Translations under genes and position numbers: made by a program
In this document: one piece after another, positions 1 to 7,759 of the stretch
How positions within the stretch are numbered: position 1 is the first letter of the stretch
Layout of the letters: each line of letters opens with the position of its first letter
DNA from: Quadrisphaera sp.
Lineage (GTDB): Bacteria > Actinomycetota > Actinomycetes > Actinomycetales > Quadrisphaeraceae
DNA length: 13,568 nucleotides
Direction of reading: 5' to 3'
Assembly (NCBI GenBank): GCA_029258695.1
Contig: JARIBR010000194.1
Span: 1-13,568 of the forward strand
Notes under the pieces: generated by a model
What the model was told of the DNA's origin: nothing
Seen by the model: the letters and a program-made list of their open reading frames with translations, nothing else
The model's database searches: none

Positions 1-1379
1 CGTACAACCAGGGCATCTCGATCTACGCCTACGAGTGGATGACCGCCGCCATCCTGGCGATCTTCATCTTCTTCATCCTGCCGTTCTACCTGCGCTCCAG
101 GGTCTTCACGCTGCCGGAGTTCCTCGAAAAGCGCTTCGACCGTCGCTCGCGCATGGCGTTCGCTGGGTTCAACCTCTTCGCGAACATGTTCATCGACATG
201 GCGGCGGCGCTGTTCGCCGGTGCCATCGTCATCCAGACGCTCTACCCGGGCATCCCCATCATCGTCTCCGTGGCCGCGCTGGCGATCCTCGCGGCCATCT
301 ACACCGTGATCGGCGGCCTCGGGGCGGTGCTCATCAGCGACAGCATCCAGGCCACCGTGACCATCATCGGTGGCCTCATCGTCGTCATCGCCACGTGGAA
401 CGCCGTGGGCTCCTGGGACGCGGTCGTCGCGGCCGCCGGCCCGGACAAGCTCAGCCTCATCCGCCCGCCCGACGACCCGGACCTCCCGTGGCCCGGGCTG
501 ATCACCGGCGTGTTCATCATCGGCCTGTACTACTGGACGACGAACCAGCTGGTCGTCCAGCGCACGCTCGGCGCCAAGAGCCTGGACCACGGACGCTGGG
601 GATCGCTGCTCGCCGGGTTCATCAAGATCTCCTTCCTCTTCCTGTTCATCTTCCCCGGCGTCATGGCGCTCGTCCTCTACCCCAACCTGGAGAACCCGGA
701 CACGGTCTTCCCGACGCTGGTCTTCGACCTGCTGCCGGTCGGGGTGCGCGGGTTGATCCTCGCCGCGGTGATCGCGGCGATCACGTCCACCGTCGACTCG
801 ATCCTCAACTCGGCCTCCACGATCGTCACGATGGACTTCGTCAAGACGGCACGGCCTCAGACCACCCAGCGCGGGCTGGTGCTCATCGGCCGGATCTCCA
901 CCGTCGGCGCGCTCGTCGTCGCCATCCTCTGGGCGCCGACCATCACGCAGTTCGACACCCTCTACGGCTACCTGCAGTCGATCCTCTCCTACGTCGTGCC
1001 TCCGGTGGTCGCGGTGTTCCTCGGCGGCATCGCCTTCAAGCGGATCAACGCCACCGCGGCCTTCCTCACGCTGGTGATCCTCCAGCCGGTGGGCATCGTC
1101 GCCTTCGTCCTCATCGAGGCCCTGGGCTACATCGACCTCCAGTTCCTCTACGCGTCGGGCATCATGCTGGTGCTCTCGGCGCTCATGCTGGCGGTCGTGA
1201 GCATCGTCGGCGAGACGCCGGACGTGGAGAAGACCGGTGAGCTCACCTGGGCGAAGCGGTCCTGGACCGAGGAGACCCGGGAGCTCAAGGAGAACAAGAC
1301 CCCGGTGTGGCAGAACTACCGCGTGCTCACCGTGATCATGCTCATCGTCACCGCCGTGGTCGTCATCGCCTTCGCCTGA
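1..1379 (+). CDS. Na+/solute symporter, SSS (SGLT-like) family, 5'-truncated
   Basis: Inner-membrane secondary transporter that should couple Na+ entry to uptake of a solute; a sugar is likely but the substrate is not readable. The frame is open from base 3 at the window edge to TGA at 1377-1379, giving 458 visible residues. The ATG at base 39 is internal, because in-frame residues YNQGISIYAYEW precede it. About twelve hydrophobic segments are visible; one or two more, perhaps 80-100 residues, are missing upstream. Family marks are an FTLPEFLEKRFDRR segment (vSGLT has a similar IPEFVEKRF), NQLVVQRTLGAKS after the fifth visible helix, and the Na+-site region STVDSILNSASTIVTMDF with paired Ser/Thr. 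A charged loop near the C-terminus precedes a last helix ending at the final residue. It is convergent with the sigma gene and shares a terminator hairpin with it. Family assignment is firm, substrate unknown. Confidence 0.88.
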   Translation, partial: YNQGISIYAYEWMTAAILAIFIFFILPFYLRSRVFTLPEFLEKRFDRRSRMAFAGFNLFANMFIDMAAALFAGAIVIQTLYPGIPIIVSVAALAILAAIYTVIGGLGAVLISDSIQATVTIIGGLIVVIATWNAVGSWDAVVAAAGPDKLSLIRPPDDPDLPWPGLITGVFIIGLYYWTTNQLVVQRTLGAKSLDHGRWGSLLAGFIKISFLFLFIFPGVMALVLYPNLENPDTVFPTLVFDLLPVGVRGLILAAVIAAITSTVDSILNSASTIVTMDFVKTARPQTTQRGLVLIGRISTVGALVVAILWAPTITQFDTLYGYLQSILSYVVPPVVAVFLGGIAFKRINATAAFLTLVILQPVGIVAFVLIEALGYIDLQFLYASGIMLVLSALMLAVVSIVGETPDVEKTGELTWAKRSWTEETRELKENKTPVWQNYRVLTVIMLIVTAVVVIAFA

Positions 1380-1398
1380 CACCCACCATCGCCCGGCC

Positions 1399-1432
1399 GA
1401 CCCCCTCAGCGCCCTGCGCGCTCGAGGGGGTC
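1399..1432. terminator. Bidirectional hairpin between convergent genes
   Basis: GACCCCCTC (1399-1407) pairs perfectly with GAGGGGGTC (1424-1432). Inside it AGCGC (1408-1412) pairs with GCGCT (1418-1422) around a 5-base loop, with C1423 bulged. It lies 19 bases after the symporter stop and its right arm overlaps the sigma gene stop (1431-1433), so it could end transcription from both sides. There is no T-tract on either strand, which is common for high-GC actinobacterial terminators. The structure is certain on paper; the function is inferred. Confidence 0.65.
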
Positions 1433-2276
1433 AGCTGACCTCGGCCAGCTTGGCGCGCAGCGAGACGACGGCCTTGGTGTGCATCTGGCAGATCCGCGAC
1501 TCGGTCACGCCGAGGACCTTGCCGATCTCGGCGAGCGTGAGGGACTCGAAGTAGTAGAGGGTCACGACCATCTTCTCGCGCTCGGGGAGCTGGTCGACGG
1601 CCCTGGCGAGCAGGAACTTCGTCTCCTCGCCCTCGAACGCCATCATCGGGTCCTCGGCCTTGACGTCCACGAGCGTCTCCCCGAGCGAGACGGTGTCCCC
1701 GCGCTCGCCCCCGACGCCCAGGAGCTCGTCGAGGGCGACGACGTTCACGTAGCTGACCTGGCTGAAGATCGTGTGGAGGTCCGACAGGGCGATGCCCATG
1801 CGCTCCGCGACCTCCGGCTCCGTGGGGGTGCGTCGCAGCTCGCCCTCCAGGGTCGCGTAGGTGCGCTCCACCTCGCGAGCCTTGCTGCGCACCGAGCGGG
1901 GGATCCAGTCCATCGCGCGCAGCTCGTCGATGATGGCGCCGCGGATGCGGGAGATGGCGTAGGTCTCGAACTTGATGGCCCGTTCGAGGTCGAACTTCTC
2001 GATGGCGTCGATGAGCCCGAAGACGCCGTAGGACACGAGGTCCGCCTGCTCCACGTTCGAGGGCAGCCCCACCCCGACACGTCCGGCGACGTACTTCACG
2101 AGCGGCGCGTAGTGGATGATCAGCTGCTCGCGGACCGCCTTGTCCCCGGTGGACTTGAACTCTGCCCACCGCTCGGCGATCTCCGCAGCGTTCCTCGCGG
2201 CCTCCTCGGCGGCCTCCTCCGAGAGAGGGGCCTTCCTCGACGGTGACGACCGGCCACGGCTCGGGCGCTCTGCCAC
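1431..2276 (-). CDS. whiG: RNA polymerase sigma factor, WhiG/FliA (sigma-28) family
   Basis: Directs RNA polymerase to sigma-28-type promoters; in Streptomyces the homologue WhiG starts aerial-hypha sporulation, in motile actinobacteria FliA-type members drive flagellar genes. The protein is 281 residues (Streptomyces WhiG is about 280). Region 2 is near residues 50-125, with [30 protein letters not shown] and [13 protein letters not shown]; region 3 is around 129-175; region 4 is around 215-278, with [14 protein letters not shown] and the helix-turn-helix [23 protein letters not shown] at 2276 is chosen because GGAGGAG lies 5 bases upstream and it gives the family length; the frame could extend to 2381 but would add 35 Arg/Pro-rich residues. 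Residues 2-40 are a charged, probably disordered, Ala/Glu-rich tail. It lies 115 bases after xerC. Whether it serves sporulation or motility cannot be told here, so the symbol is provisional. Confidence 0.9.
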   Translation of the reverse strand: MAERPSRGRSSPSRKAPLSEEAAEEAARNAAEIAERWAEFKSTGDKAVREQLIIHYAPLVKYVAGRVGVGLPSNVEQADLVSYGVFGLIDAIEKFDLERAIKFETYAISRIRGAIIDELRAMDWIPRSVRSKAREVERTYATLEGELRRTPTEPEVAERMGIALSDLHTIFSQVSYVNVVALDELLGVGGERGDTVSLGETLVDVKAEDPMMAFEGEETKFLLARAVDQLPEREKMVVTLYYFESLTLAEIGKVLGVTESRICQMHTKAVVSLRAKLAEVS

Positions 2277-2391
2277 GGTGCTCCTCCACGTCTGGGGTGA
2301 CGACCTCCGGGTGGGGCCGCCTCGTTCTCGCCGCGCCTCGGTGGACCACGGCGACCGGGGGCGAGGCAGCGGCGCAGGCACGGCGAGGCCG

Positions 2392-3396
2392 TCACGCCCG
2401 CGGGTGCGCCTGGGTGAACCCCGATCGGAGCCGCTCGACCGACACGTGCGTGTAGACCTGCGTGGATGCCAGGCTAGCGTGACCGAGCATCTCCTGGACG
2501 GTTCTGAGGTCCGCGCCGCCGTCGAGAAGATGCGTCGCTGCGCTGTGGCGCAGCGCGTGCGGCCCGACGTCCACGCCGTCGCCGATCGCCGTGGACGCCG
2601 CGTGGACGACCTGTCGCAGCGCCCTCACACCGACTCGTCCCCCCCGCGCCCCCAGCAGCAGCGCGGCGCCGCTGGAGGCCACGGCGAGCCGCGGTCGGCC
2701 GCGGTCGAGGTAGGTGGTCACCGACCGCGCGGCCGGCACCCCGAAGGGGACCACGCGCTCCCGGTCGCCCTTGCCGAGCACCCGCGCGGTGCGACGCTCG
2801 AGGTCGACGTCGTCGACGTCGAGCCCCGCCAGCTCGGCGACGCGGGCGCCGGTGGCGTACAGGAGCTCGACCGCTGCTGCATCCCGGAGCGCCACCGGGT
2901 CGTCGGCGTCGGCGCGCGCCGCCGCGGCGTCCATGACGCGCCGGGCCTGGTCGGCCCGCAGGACCGTGGGGAGCGTGGACCCTCTCCTCGGCGTGGCGAG
3001 GCGCAGCGCCGGGTCCGCCGGGATGCGTGCGGTCGCCGCCGCCCACGCGGTGAGGGCGCGGGCGCTGGAGGTCCGGCGCGCGAGCGATGACCGGGCCGCA
3101 CCTGACGTCCCGTCGCGGCCCCCGGCGCCCACGGCGGCGTGCCCGCCCACGGTCCCCGGGGCGCCCTGGGAGGTGTCGTAGCCCGCGAGCCACGCCCGGA
3201 GGAGCGTCAGGGTGACGCCCTCGAGCCCTGACCCGGTGGTCGCGCGCACGAAGGAGAGCAGCGCGGCGGCGTCCGACCGGTAGGCGCGCACGGTGTGCGG
3301 GGAGCGGGAGCGCTCCAGGGCCAGGTGGCTGGCGAAGTCGTCGAGCACGTCCTCGTCGCGGTCGGCGCTGCCACCGACCCTCTCGCCGTGGGCCAT
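2392..3396 (-). CDS. xerC: Tyrosine recombinase, XerC/XerD type
   Basis: Site-specific recombinase expected to resolve chromosome dimers at dif with a partner XerD. From ATG 3396 it has 334 residues. The SAM-like core-binding domain occupies roughly residues 12-125, the catalytic domain 145-325. The complete active-site set is visible: Arg185 (ATGARVAEL), Lys209 (GKGDRER), His280 and Arg283 ([10 protein letters not shown]), His306 (LGHASLAS) and Tyr315 (TQVYTHVS). Residues about 73-103 are a Gly/Ala-rich insert inside the core-binding domain, where relatives usually have a short link, so the protein is somewhat longer than the usual 300. The start could instead be ATG 3423 (4 bases after the dprA stop, nine more residues); the chosen start has GGTGG just upstream. 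It follows dprA in the same direction. Since no second recombinase or dif is visible, XerC rather than XerD rests on genomic position. Confidence 0.9.
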   Translation of the reverse strand: MAHGERVGGSADRDEDVLDDFASHLALERSRSPHTVRAYRSDAAALLSFVRATTGSGLEGVTLTLLRAWLAGYDTSQGAPGTVGGHAAVGAGGRDGTSGAARSSLARRTSSARALTAWAAATARIPADPALRLATPRRGSTLPTVLRADQARRVMDAAAARADADDPVALRDAAAVELLYATGARVAELAGLDVDDVDLERRTARVLGKGDRERVVPFGVPAARSVTTYLDRGRPRLAVASSGAALLLGARGGRVGVRALRQVVHAASTAIGDGVDVGPHALRHSAATHLLDGGADLRTVQEMLGHASLASTQVYTHVSVERLRSGFTQAHPRA

Positions 3397-3427
3397 GGGT
3401 CCACCGTCCCACGGTGAGCCCATGGCG

Positions 3428-4663
3428 TCACGGGGCGCGCCGCCGCCAGCGCTCACCACCGGACCGCTCGACGAGCCCGCGCAGCGACAGCGACCCCAGG
3501 GCAGCCATCACGGCGGCGACCGGCAGACCCGCCTGTGGCACGAGCCGGTCGACGTCCATCGCGGCACGCACCGGCAGGGCGTCGTAGACCCTCACCTGCT
3601 CGGGCGTCAGGCCGTCGTGCACCGCTACGGGGGCCAGCGCCTCCGCCAGCGTGGGCTGCTGGGGGGTGCCGATGGTGTCGAGCAGCTCGAAGACCTCGGC
3701 CGGGTCGGTCACCAGCACCGCGCGTGCCTCGCGGACCAGGCGGTGGCAGCCCGCCGACGCCATCGAGGTGACCGGCCCCGGGACCGCGCCCACCGGGCGC
3801 CCGAGGTCAGCGGCGCGCGCCGCGGTGCTCAGGGCACCGGAGCGCCATGCCGCCTCGACGACGACGGTGGCGTGCGCGGTGGCGGCGATCAGCCGGTTCC
3901 GCGCCAGGAAGCGCCACCGGGTGGGGGCGCAGCCCGGCGGTGCCTCGGAGACCACGGCGCCGTCCCGGGCGATCGCGGCGAGCAGCTGCTGGTTCCCGGC
4001 GGGGTAGAACCGGTCCACGCCCCCGGCGAGGACGGCGATCGTGGCCCCGGCAGCGGCCAGCGCCCCCCGGTGGGCGGCGCCGTCGATCCCGTAGGCCCCG
4101 CCGGAGACCACGGCGCTGCCGCGCTGGGCGCAAGCACCCGCGAGGTCACCCGCCACCCGCTCGCCGTAGGGCGTCGCCGCGCGCGCCCCCACCAGCGCCA
4201 CCGAGCCGTGCGCGGCCTCGGCCAGGTGAGCTGGCCCCCGGACCCACAGGCAGGCGGGGCCGGCGGCTCCCAGGTCGGCCAGACCCGCCGGCCACTCCTC
4301 GTCCCCGGGCACCAGCACGCGGCCGCCCAGGCGCTCGAGGGTCTCCAGGTCGCGCTCGACGTCGAGACCGGCCAGGCGCGCCTGCCACCCGGTGACGGCC
4401 TCGCGCACCCGGGCCAGCTGCTCGGTCGGCCACCAGCGCACGCCGTCGAGGTCACCGGTGCGCACCAGCCGCAGGGCCGCCGGACCTCCGAGCTGGTCCA
4501 GGACGGCGTGCCCCACCCGCTCCCCCGGCTCCACGAGCCGCGACCACGCCGCGCGCGCCCAGCGGTCCTCCGAGGTCGGGGCGGGCGCCGCGGTCACCCC
4601 GGCCACCCCGGCCACCCCCGTCGCCCCCGTCGTCCCCGTCGCCCCGGGGACGTCGCCGCTCAC
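3428..4663 (-). CDS. dprA: DNA-processing protein DprA (Smf)
   Basis: Binds incoming single-stranded DNA in the cytoplasm and loads RecA during natural transformation. The protein is 411 residues with a Rossmann-like DprA domain from about 115 to 325: VALVGARAATPYGER, SGGAYGIDGAAH (187-198), GVDRFYPAGN, SEAPPG and FLARNRLIA (252-260), all family marks. The N-terminal part (35-105) is probably the SAM-like domain and 350-405 looks like the C-terminal winged helix (LTPEQVRVYDALP ... LRGLVERSGG). The GTG at 4663 overlaps the comM stop as GTGA, with GAGGTGG 5 bases upstream; the open frame continues to 4753 but that part lies over comM. Residues 7-22 are six Gly-X-Y triplets encoded by 9-bp DNA repeats, an unusual low-complexity head. 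Translational coupling to comM is likely. Confidence 0.93.
   Translation of the reverse strand: MSGDVPGATGTTGATGVAGVAGVTAAPAPTSEDRWARAAWSRLVEPGERVGHAVLDQLGGPAALRLVRTGDLDGVRWWPTEQLARVREAVTGWQARLAGLDVERDLETLERLGGRVLVPGDEEWPAGLADLGAAGPACLWVRGPAHLAEAAHGSVALVGARAATPYGERVAGDLAGACAQRGSAVVSGGAYGIDGAAHRGALAAAGATIAVLAGGVDRFYPAGNQQLLAAIARDGAVVSEAPPGCAPTRWRFLARNRLIAATAHATVVVEAAWRSGALSTAARAADLGRPVGAVPGPVTSMASAGCHRLVREARAVLVTDPAEVFELLDTIGTPQQPTLAEALAPVAVHDGLTPEQVRVYDALPVRAAMDVDRLVPQAGLPVAAVMAALGSLSLRGLVERSGGERWRRRAP
4595..4648. repeat. Six 9-bp tandem units encoding Gly-X-Y triplets in DprA
   Basis: Six consecutive 9-base units, from CACCCCGGC twice through CACCCCCGT, CGCCCCCGT and CGTCCCCGT to CGCCCCGGG, lie within the first 25 codons of dprA. 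On the coding strand they give Gly at residues 7, 10, 13, 16, 19 and 22 with Ala, Thr and Val between. Nine bases keep the frame, so slippage would change length by three residues without breaking the gene. Confidence 0.75.
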
Positions 4664-6216
4664 GCCGCCACCTCGTCGCGGCGCCACACGGCGGCCCGCT
4701 GCACGTGGGAGGTGTCGGGGCGAGCGTCGCCGTCGAGGTCCGCCAGCGTCCACGCCAGGCGCAGGGACCGGTCGTAGCCGCGCATCGTCAGCCGGCCCTG
4801 GCGCAGCGCGCTCTCCAGGTCGGCCGTGACGGCGCCCGGCAGCCGGTGGCTCCCGCGCAGGAGCGCCGCGGGCACCTCACCGTTGGTCGCGGCGCCGGTC
4901 CCCGCCCAGCGCTGCGACGCCGCGGTCCGAGCGCGGGCGACGCGGGCGGCGACGGTCCGCGTGCTCTCGGGTGGCGCGAGCGCCGCGGAGGCGACCACGC
5001 GCTCGACGTCGACCCGGAGGTCGATCCGGTCCAGCAGCGGCCCCGACAGCTTGCCGAGGTAGCGCCGCCGCATCATCGGCGTGCAGGTGCACGCCAGACC
5101 CTTGCCGTCGGCGTGGCCGCACGGGCAGGGGTTGGCCGTGAGGACGAGCTGGAAGCGGGCGGGGTAGCGCACCTGGCCGCTGGCCCTCGAGACCATGATG
5201 CTGCCGTCCTCGAGGGGTTGCCGCAGGCCCTCGAGGACCCGGGAGCCGAACTCCGGTGCCTCGTCGAGCAGCAGGACGCCGCGGTGGGCCCGCGAGGCGG
5301 CTCCCGGTCGCGGCGACGATGAACCACCCCCGAGCACGGCCGCGGCCGTGGCCGTGTGGTGGGGGTCCTCCAGCGGTGGGCGGCGCAGCAGCCCCACCTC
5401 GGGGTCGAAGGTGCCCGCCACCGAGTGCACGGCCGTGGCCTCCAGGGCGTGGTCCGGCGTCAGGTCCGGGAGGAGCCCCGGCAGCCGGGAGGCGAGCATC
5501 GTCTTGCCCGCGCCGGGCGGACCCGTGAGCAGCAGGTGGTGACCCCCGGCGGCGGCGGCCTCCACCGCGTGGCGGGCCATGCTCTGCCCGACCACGTCCG
5601 CGAGGTCACCGGCGGCCGCGGCGCTGGCACCGGCGCGAGCCGGAGCGCTCCCCGGTGAGCGCCGGCGCGTCCTGGCCGCGGGGACGGCACGCAGACCGGA
5701 CGCGTCACCGCCGTGGGCCAGCACGACCTCGCGCAGGTCCGCCACGGCCACGACCTCGACGCCGGGGACCAGCCGTGCCTCCGCGGCGTTCTCCGCGGGG
5801 ACCACGACCACCTCGGTGCCGGCACGGGCCGCCGCCACCACCGCGGGCAGCACCCCGGCCACCGGGCGCACCGCTCCGTCCAGGGCCAGCTCGCCGAGGT
5901 GGACGGTGCGCGCCGCCGAGGCCGCGACCACTCCTCCGCTCGCGGCGAGGATGGCGACGGCGACCGCGACGTCGAAGGTGGCGCCGCCCTTGGGCAGGGA
6001 CGCCGGTGAGAGGTTCACGGTGATGCGCCGCGCGGGCAGGGGGGCGCCGACGTTGCCCAGCGCTGCCCGCACGCGGTCGCGCGCCTCCCCCAGGGCCGTG
6101 TCCGGCAGGCCGACGAGGACGAAGGCCGGCAGCCCCGTCGCCACGTCGGCCTCGACGTCCACGACGTGACCGGTGAGCCCGGACAGGGCGACGGCGCGGG
6201 AGCGTCCGAGGCTCAC
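4660..6216 (-). CDS. comM: ComM/YifB family Mg-chelatase-like AAA+ ATPase
   Basis: Hexameric helicase-like ATPase; ComM promotes branch migration when transforming DNA is integrated. The protein is 518 residues (E. coli YifB/ComM about 506). The N-terminal Lon-protease-like fold covers about 5-165 (LSGLTGHVVDVEAD, GLPAFVLVGLPD, RITVNLSPASLPKGG). The AAA+ core has Walker A GPPGAGKT (232-239), Walker B LLLDE (315-319), and a cysteine cluster NPCPCGH ... CTC (C364, C366, C376, C378) followed by GPLLDRIDLRVDV (392-403). The C-terminal Mg-chelatase helical domain (about 470-510) has RLAWTLADLDG. The GTG at 6216 overlaps the yraN stop as GTGA; the frame is open to 6603 but that stretch is Arg-rich shadow of yraN. 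It sits directly between yraN and dprA, supporting a DNA-uptake/processing role. The Lon-like domain is not expected to be a working protease. Confidence 0.95.
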   Translation of the reverse strand: MSLGRSRAVALSGLTGHVVDVEADVATGLPAFVLVGLPDTALGEARDRVRAALGNVGAPLPARRITVNLSPASLPKGGATFDVAVAVAILAASGGVVAASAARTVHLGELALDGAVRPVAGVLPAVVAAARAGTEVVVVPAENAAEARLVPGVEVVAVADLREVVLAHGGDASGLRAVPAARTRRRSPGSAPARAGASAAAAGDLADVVGQSMARHAVEAAAAGGHHLLLTGPPGAGKTMLASRLPGLLPDLTPDHALEATAVHSVAGTFDPEVGLLRRPPLEDPHHTATAAAVLGGGSSSPRPGAASRAHRGVLLLDEAPEFGSRVLEGLRQPLEDGSIMVSRASGQVRYPARFQLVLTANPCPCGHADGKGLACTCTPMMRRRYLGKLSGPLLDRIDLRVDVERVVASAALAPPESTRTVAARVARARTAASQRWAGTGAATNGEVPAALLRGSHRLPGAVTADLESALRQGRLTMRGYDRSLRLAWTLADLDGDARPDTSHVQRAAVWRRDEVAA

Positions 6217-6581
6217 CAGCCCACGCTCCGCACGTGCTCCACCTCGGCGGCGTCGCCGGAGCCGGCACAGCGCACGGCGACGGCGTCGATGCGGACGTCG
6301 CTCGCCCGCTCGTCGTGCTCTGCCAGCCAGCGGGCCATGAGCCCTCGCAGCCGCGCGACCTTCGCGGGCGTGACGGCCTCGAGCGGGTGACCAGCCGCTG
6401 ACGAGCGCCGCGTCTTCACCTCGACCGCGACCAGGACGTCGCCGTCGCGAGCCACGACGTCGATCTCCCCGGCCCGGCAGCGCCAGTTCCGCTCGAGCAC
6501 CTGCAGACCGCACGCCTGCAGGTGCTCCACGGCGATCTGCTCGCCCCGGGCCCCCAGCGCGTTCCTGCTCTCCACCACCAC
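6213..6581 (-). CDS. YraN/UPF0102 family nuclease-fold protein
   Basis: Small conserved protein with the restriction-endonuclease-like fold, often beside comM or rnhB; its cellular role is not settled. The protein is 122 residues, close to the family's about 120-130. Visible marks are NALGARGEQIAVEHL at the start, RNWRCRAGEIDVVARDGD, and VAVEVKTRRS; Asp41, Glu54 and Lys56 form the expected D...ExK site, so catalytic ability looks intact. Several GTG codons are stacked at 6590, 6581, 6578 and 6575; 6581 is chosen because GGAGG ends 8 bases before it. The stop overlaps the comM start (GTGA). A 134-base gap with repeated CTGTGGACG motifs separates it from the DUF2469 gene, so yraN-comM-dprA may have its own promoter. 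Confidence 0.9.
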   Translation of the reverse strand: MVVESRNALGARGEQIAVEHLQACGLQVLERNWRCRAGEIDVVARDGDVLVAVEVKTRRSSAAGHPLEAVTPAKVARLRGLMARWLAEHDERASDVRIDAVAVRCAGSGDAAEVEHVRSVGW

Positions 6582-6715
6582 GGTGACCACCTCCGGCGAC
6601 CACCCTGCGGGCTGGCCCCCGGCTGGCCGCGCCGGCGCGGGAAGGCTGTGGACGCCGGCCCTCACGCCGTGCCCACCTGTGGACGACCGGACGGTGTGGT
6701 GGTGTGCGGCGCGGC
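6582..6715. promoter_or_regulatory. Gap before yraN with two CTGTGGACG direct repeats
   Basis: This 134-base non-coding stretch holds CTGTGGACG at 6646-6654 and again at 6677-6685, 31 bases apart. On the minus strand they read CGTCCACAG; TCGTCCACA (6678-6686) differs at one base from the actinobacterial DnaA-box form TTGTCCACA, and the other copy at two. A GCGCCGGCGC palindrome lies nearby (about 6629-6638). I see no convincing -10/-35 pair. The repeats are seen directly; any regulatory role is inferred. Confidence 0.35.
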
Positions 6716-7024
6716 CTAGCGGTCCGGGACCTCGAGGTCGGAGGGAGCCAGCTCCTCGACGTTGACGTCCTTGAAGGTCACGACCCGCACCGACCGCACG
6801 AACCGCGCCGAGCGGTAGACGTCCCAGACCCACGCGTCGGCGAGCGTCAGCTCGAACCACACCTCGCCGTCGGACGACCGGGGGCGCAGGTCGACGCTGT
6901 TGGCCAGGTAGAACCGTCGCTCGGTCTCGACCACGTAGGTGAACAGGGAGACGACGTCGCGGTACTCGCGGTAGAGGGCCAGCTCCGCCTCGGTCTCGTA
7001 GTCCTCCAGGTCCTCAGCGCTCAT
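6716..7024 (-). CDS. DUF2469 domain-containing protein
   Basis: Conserved actinobacterial protein of unknown function, 102 residues. The sequence follows the family from end to end: [20 protein letters not shown], then [20 protein letters not shown], a stretch ending [18 protein letters not shown], and [16 protein letters not shown]. It is acidic at both ends, with a central Trp/Tyr-rich part, and has no signal peptide or membrane segment. The start at ATG 7024 matches the family N-terminus; in-frame ATGs at 7036 and 7033 would add three or four residues and none has a clear ribosome binding site. It overlaps the rnhB 3' end (stop 7014-7016) by 11 bases, so translation is probably coupled to rnhB. 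This rnhB-DUF2469-yraN order is common in actinobacteria. Confidence 0.9.
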   Translation of the reverse strand: MSAEDLEDYETEAELALYREYRDVVSLFTYVVETERRFYLANSVDLRPRSSDGEVWFELTLADAWVWDVYRSARFVRSVRVVTFKDVNVEELAPSDLEVPDR

Positions 7025-7703
7025 CACGACCATCATGCACCGCCGCGCCCAGCGGCACCGCACGACGTCGCGGCGTCGGGCCCGGGAGCGGGCGAGCGGT
7101 CGAGGAGGGCAGCGCCCACGTGAGGCGGTGCTGCGGGCAGGGGCCGTGCTCCCGCAGGCCCGAGAGGTGGGCCGGCGCACCGTAGCCCGCGTTGGAGGCC
7201 CACCGGTAGTGGGGCACGGCGACGCCGCGCGCGGCCATGAGGGCGTCGCGCTCGGTCTTGGCCAGCACGCTCGCCGCGGCCACGGCCGTGCAGGTGGCGT
7301 CGGCGCGCACCCTGGTCACCACGGCGGGACCAGCCCCGACCACCCCTGGCGGACGACGCGACGACGGCGGCGGCTCGGACCGCGTGAGGTAGTCATGGCC
7401 GCCGTCGAGGACCACCGCGTCGGCGAACCGTCCTGCGGCCGCCATCGCGCGCTCCGCCGCCAGGCGCAGCGCCTGCGTCACCCCGAGGGCGTCGACCTCG
7501 TCGGCCTCGGCGTGCCCCACGCCGCTGGCGTACGCCCACCGGCGCAGGAACGGGGCCAGCCGCTCGCGGGCCGCGGGGCGCAGGTCCTTCGAGTCGCGCA
7601 GCCCGCGCGGCCCCGTCGGCGTGGCAGCGGTGATGAGCACCACGCCCACGGTCACCGGGCCTGCCAGCGCACCGCGCCCCACCTCGTCGACCCCGGCGAC
7701 CAC
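7014..7703 (-). CDS. rnhB: Ribonuclease HII
   Basis: Cytoplasmic nuclease that cuts the RNA strand of RNA-DNA hybrids and single ribonucleotides in DNA. Counting from GTG 7703 (229 residues), the acidic active site is complete: Asp6 and Glu7 in [14 protein letters not shown], Asp100 in VVLDGGHD and Asp135 in [22 protein letters not shown]. The typical GPCPQHR is at 187-193, followed by a Pro/Arg-rich tail that overlaps the DUF2469 gene. Residues about 106-127 form a Pro/Ser/Gly-rich insert. The start is doubtful. GTG 7703 is the only ATG/GTG/TTG in this open frame upstream of the active site, yet the in-frame codons before it read [15 protein letters not shown], as in relatives. A CTG at 7763 that overlaps the lepB stop (CTGA) would add 20 residues and fit better. 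The family call is certain, the 5' end is not. Confidence 0.93.
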   Translation of the reverse strand: MVAGVDEVGRGALAGPVTVGVVLITAATPTGPRGLRDSKDLRPAARERLAPFLRRWAYASGVGHAEADEVDALGVTQALRLAAERAMAAAGRFADAVVLDGGHDYLTRSEPPPSSRRPPGVVGAGPAVVTRVRADATCTAVAAASVLAKTERDALMAARGVAVPHYRWASNAGYGAPAHLSGLREHGPCPQHRLTWALPSSTARPLPGPTPRRRAVPLGAAVHDGRDER

Positions 7704-7759
7704 CCGGTGCCCCGCGCGCAGCAGCGAGCGCTCGAGGCGCAGGGTCGGCGCGGCCCCGC

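Noticed and set aside
35..1240. 401-codon plus-strand open frame over the symporter
   Set aside because: It is an alternative frame full of His, Arg and Pro; the overlapping frame encodes an intact membrane transporter.
2277..2391. Dedicated promoter for the sigma gene in the gap after xerC
   Set aside because: I found a good ribosome binding site but no credible -10/-35 pair in the 115 bases.
3293..4777. 494-codon plus-strand open frame opposite xerC and dprA
   Set aside because: It is a shadow of GC-rich coding DNA: Arg/Gly/Pro-rich, no domain, and directly antisense to dprA, which has clear family motifs.
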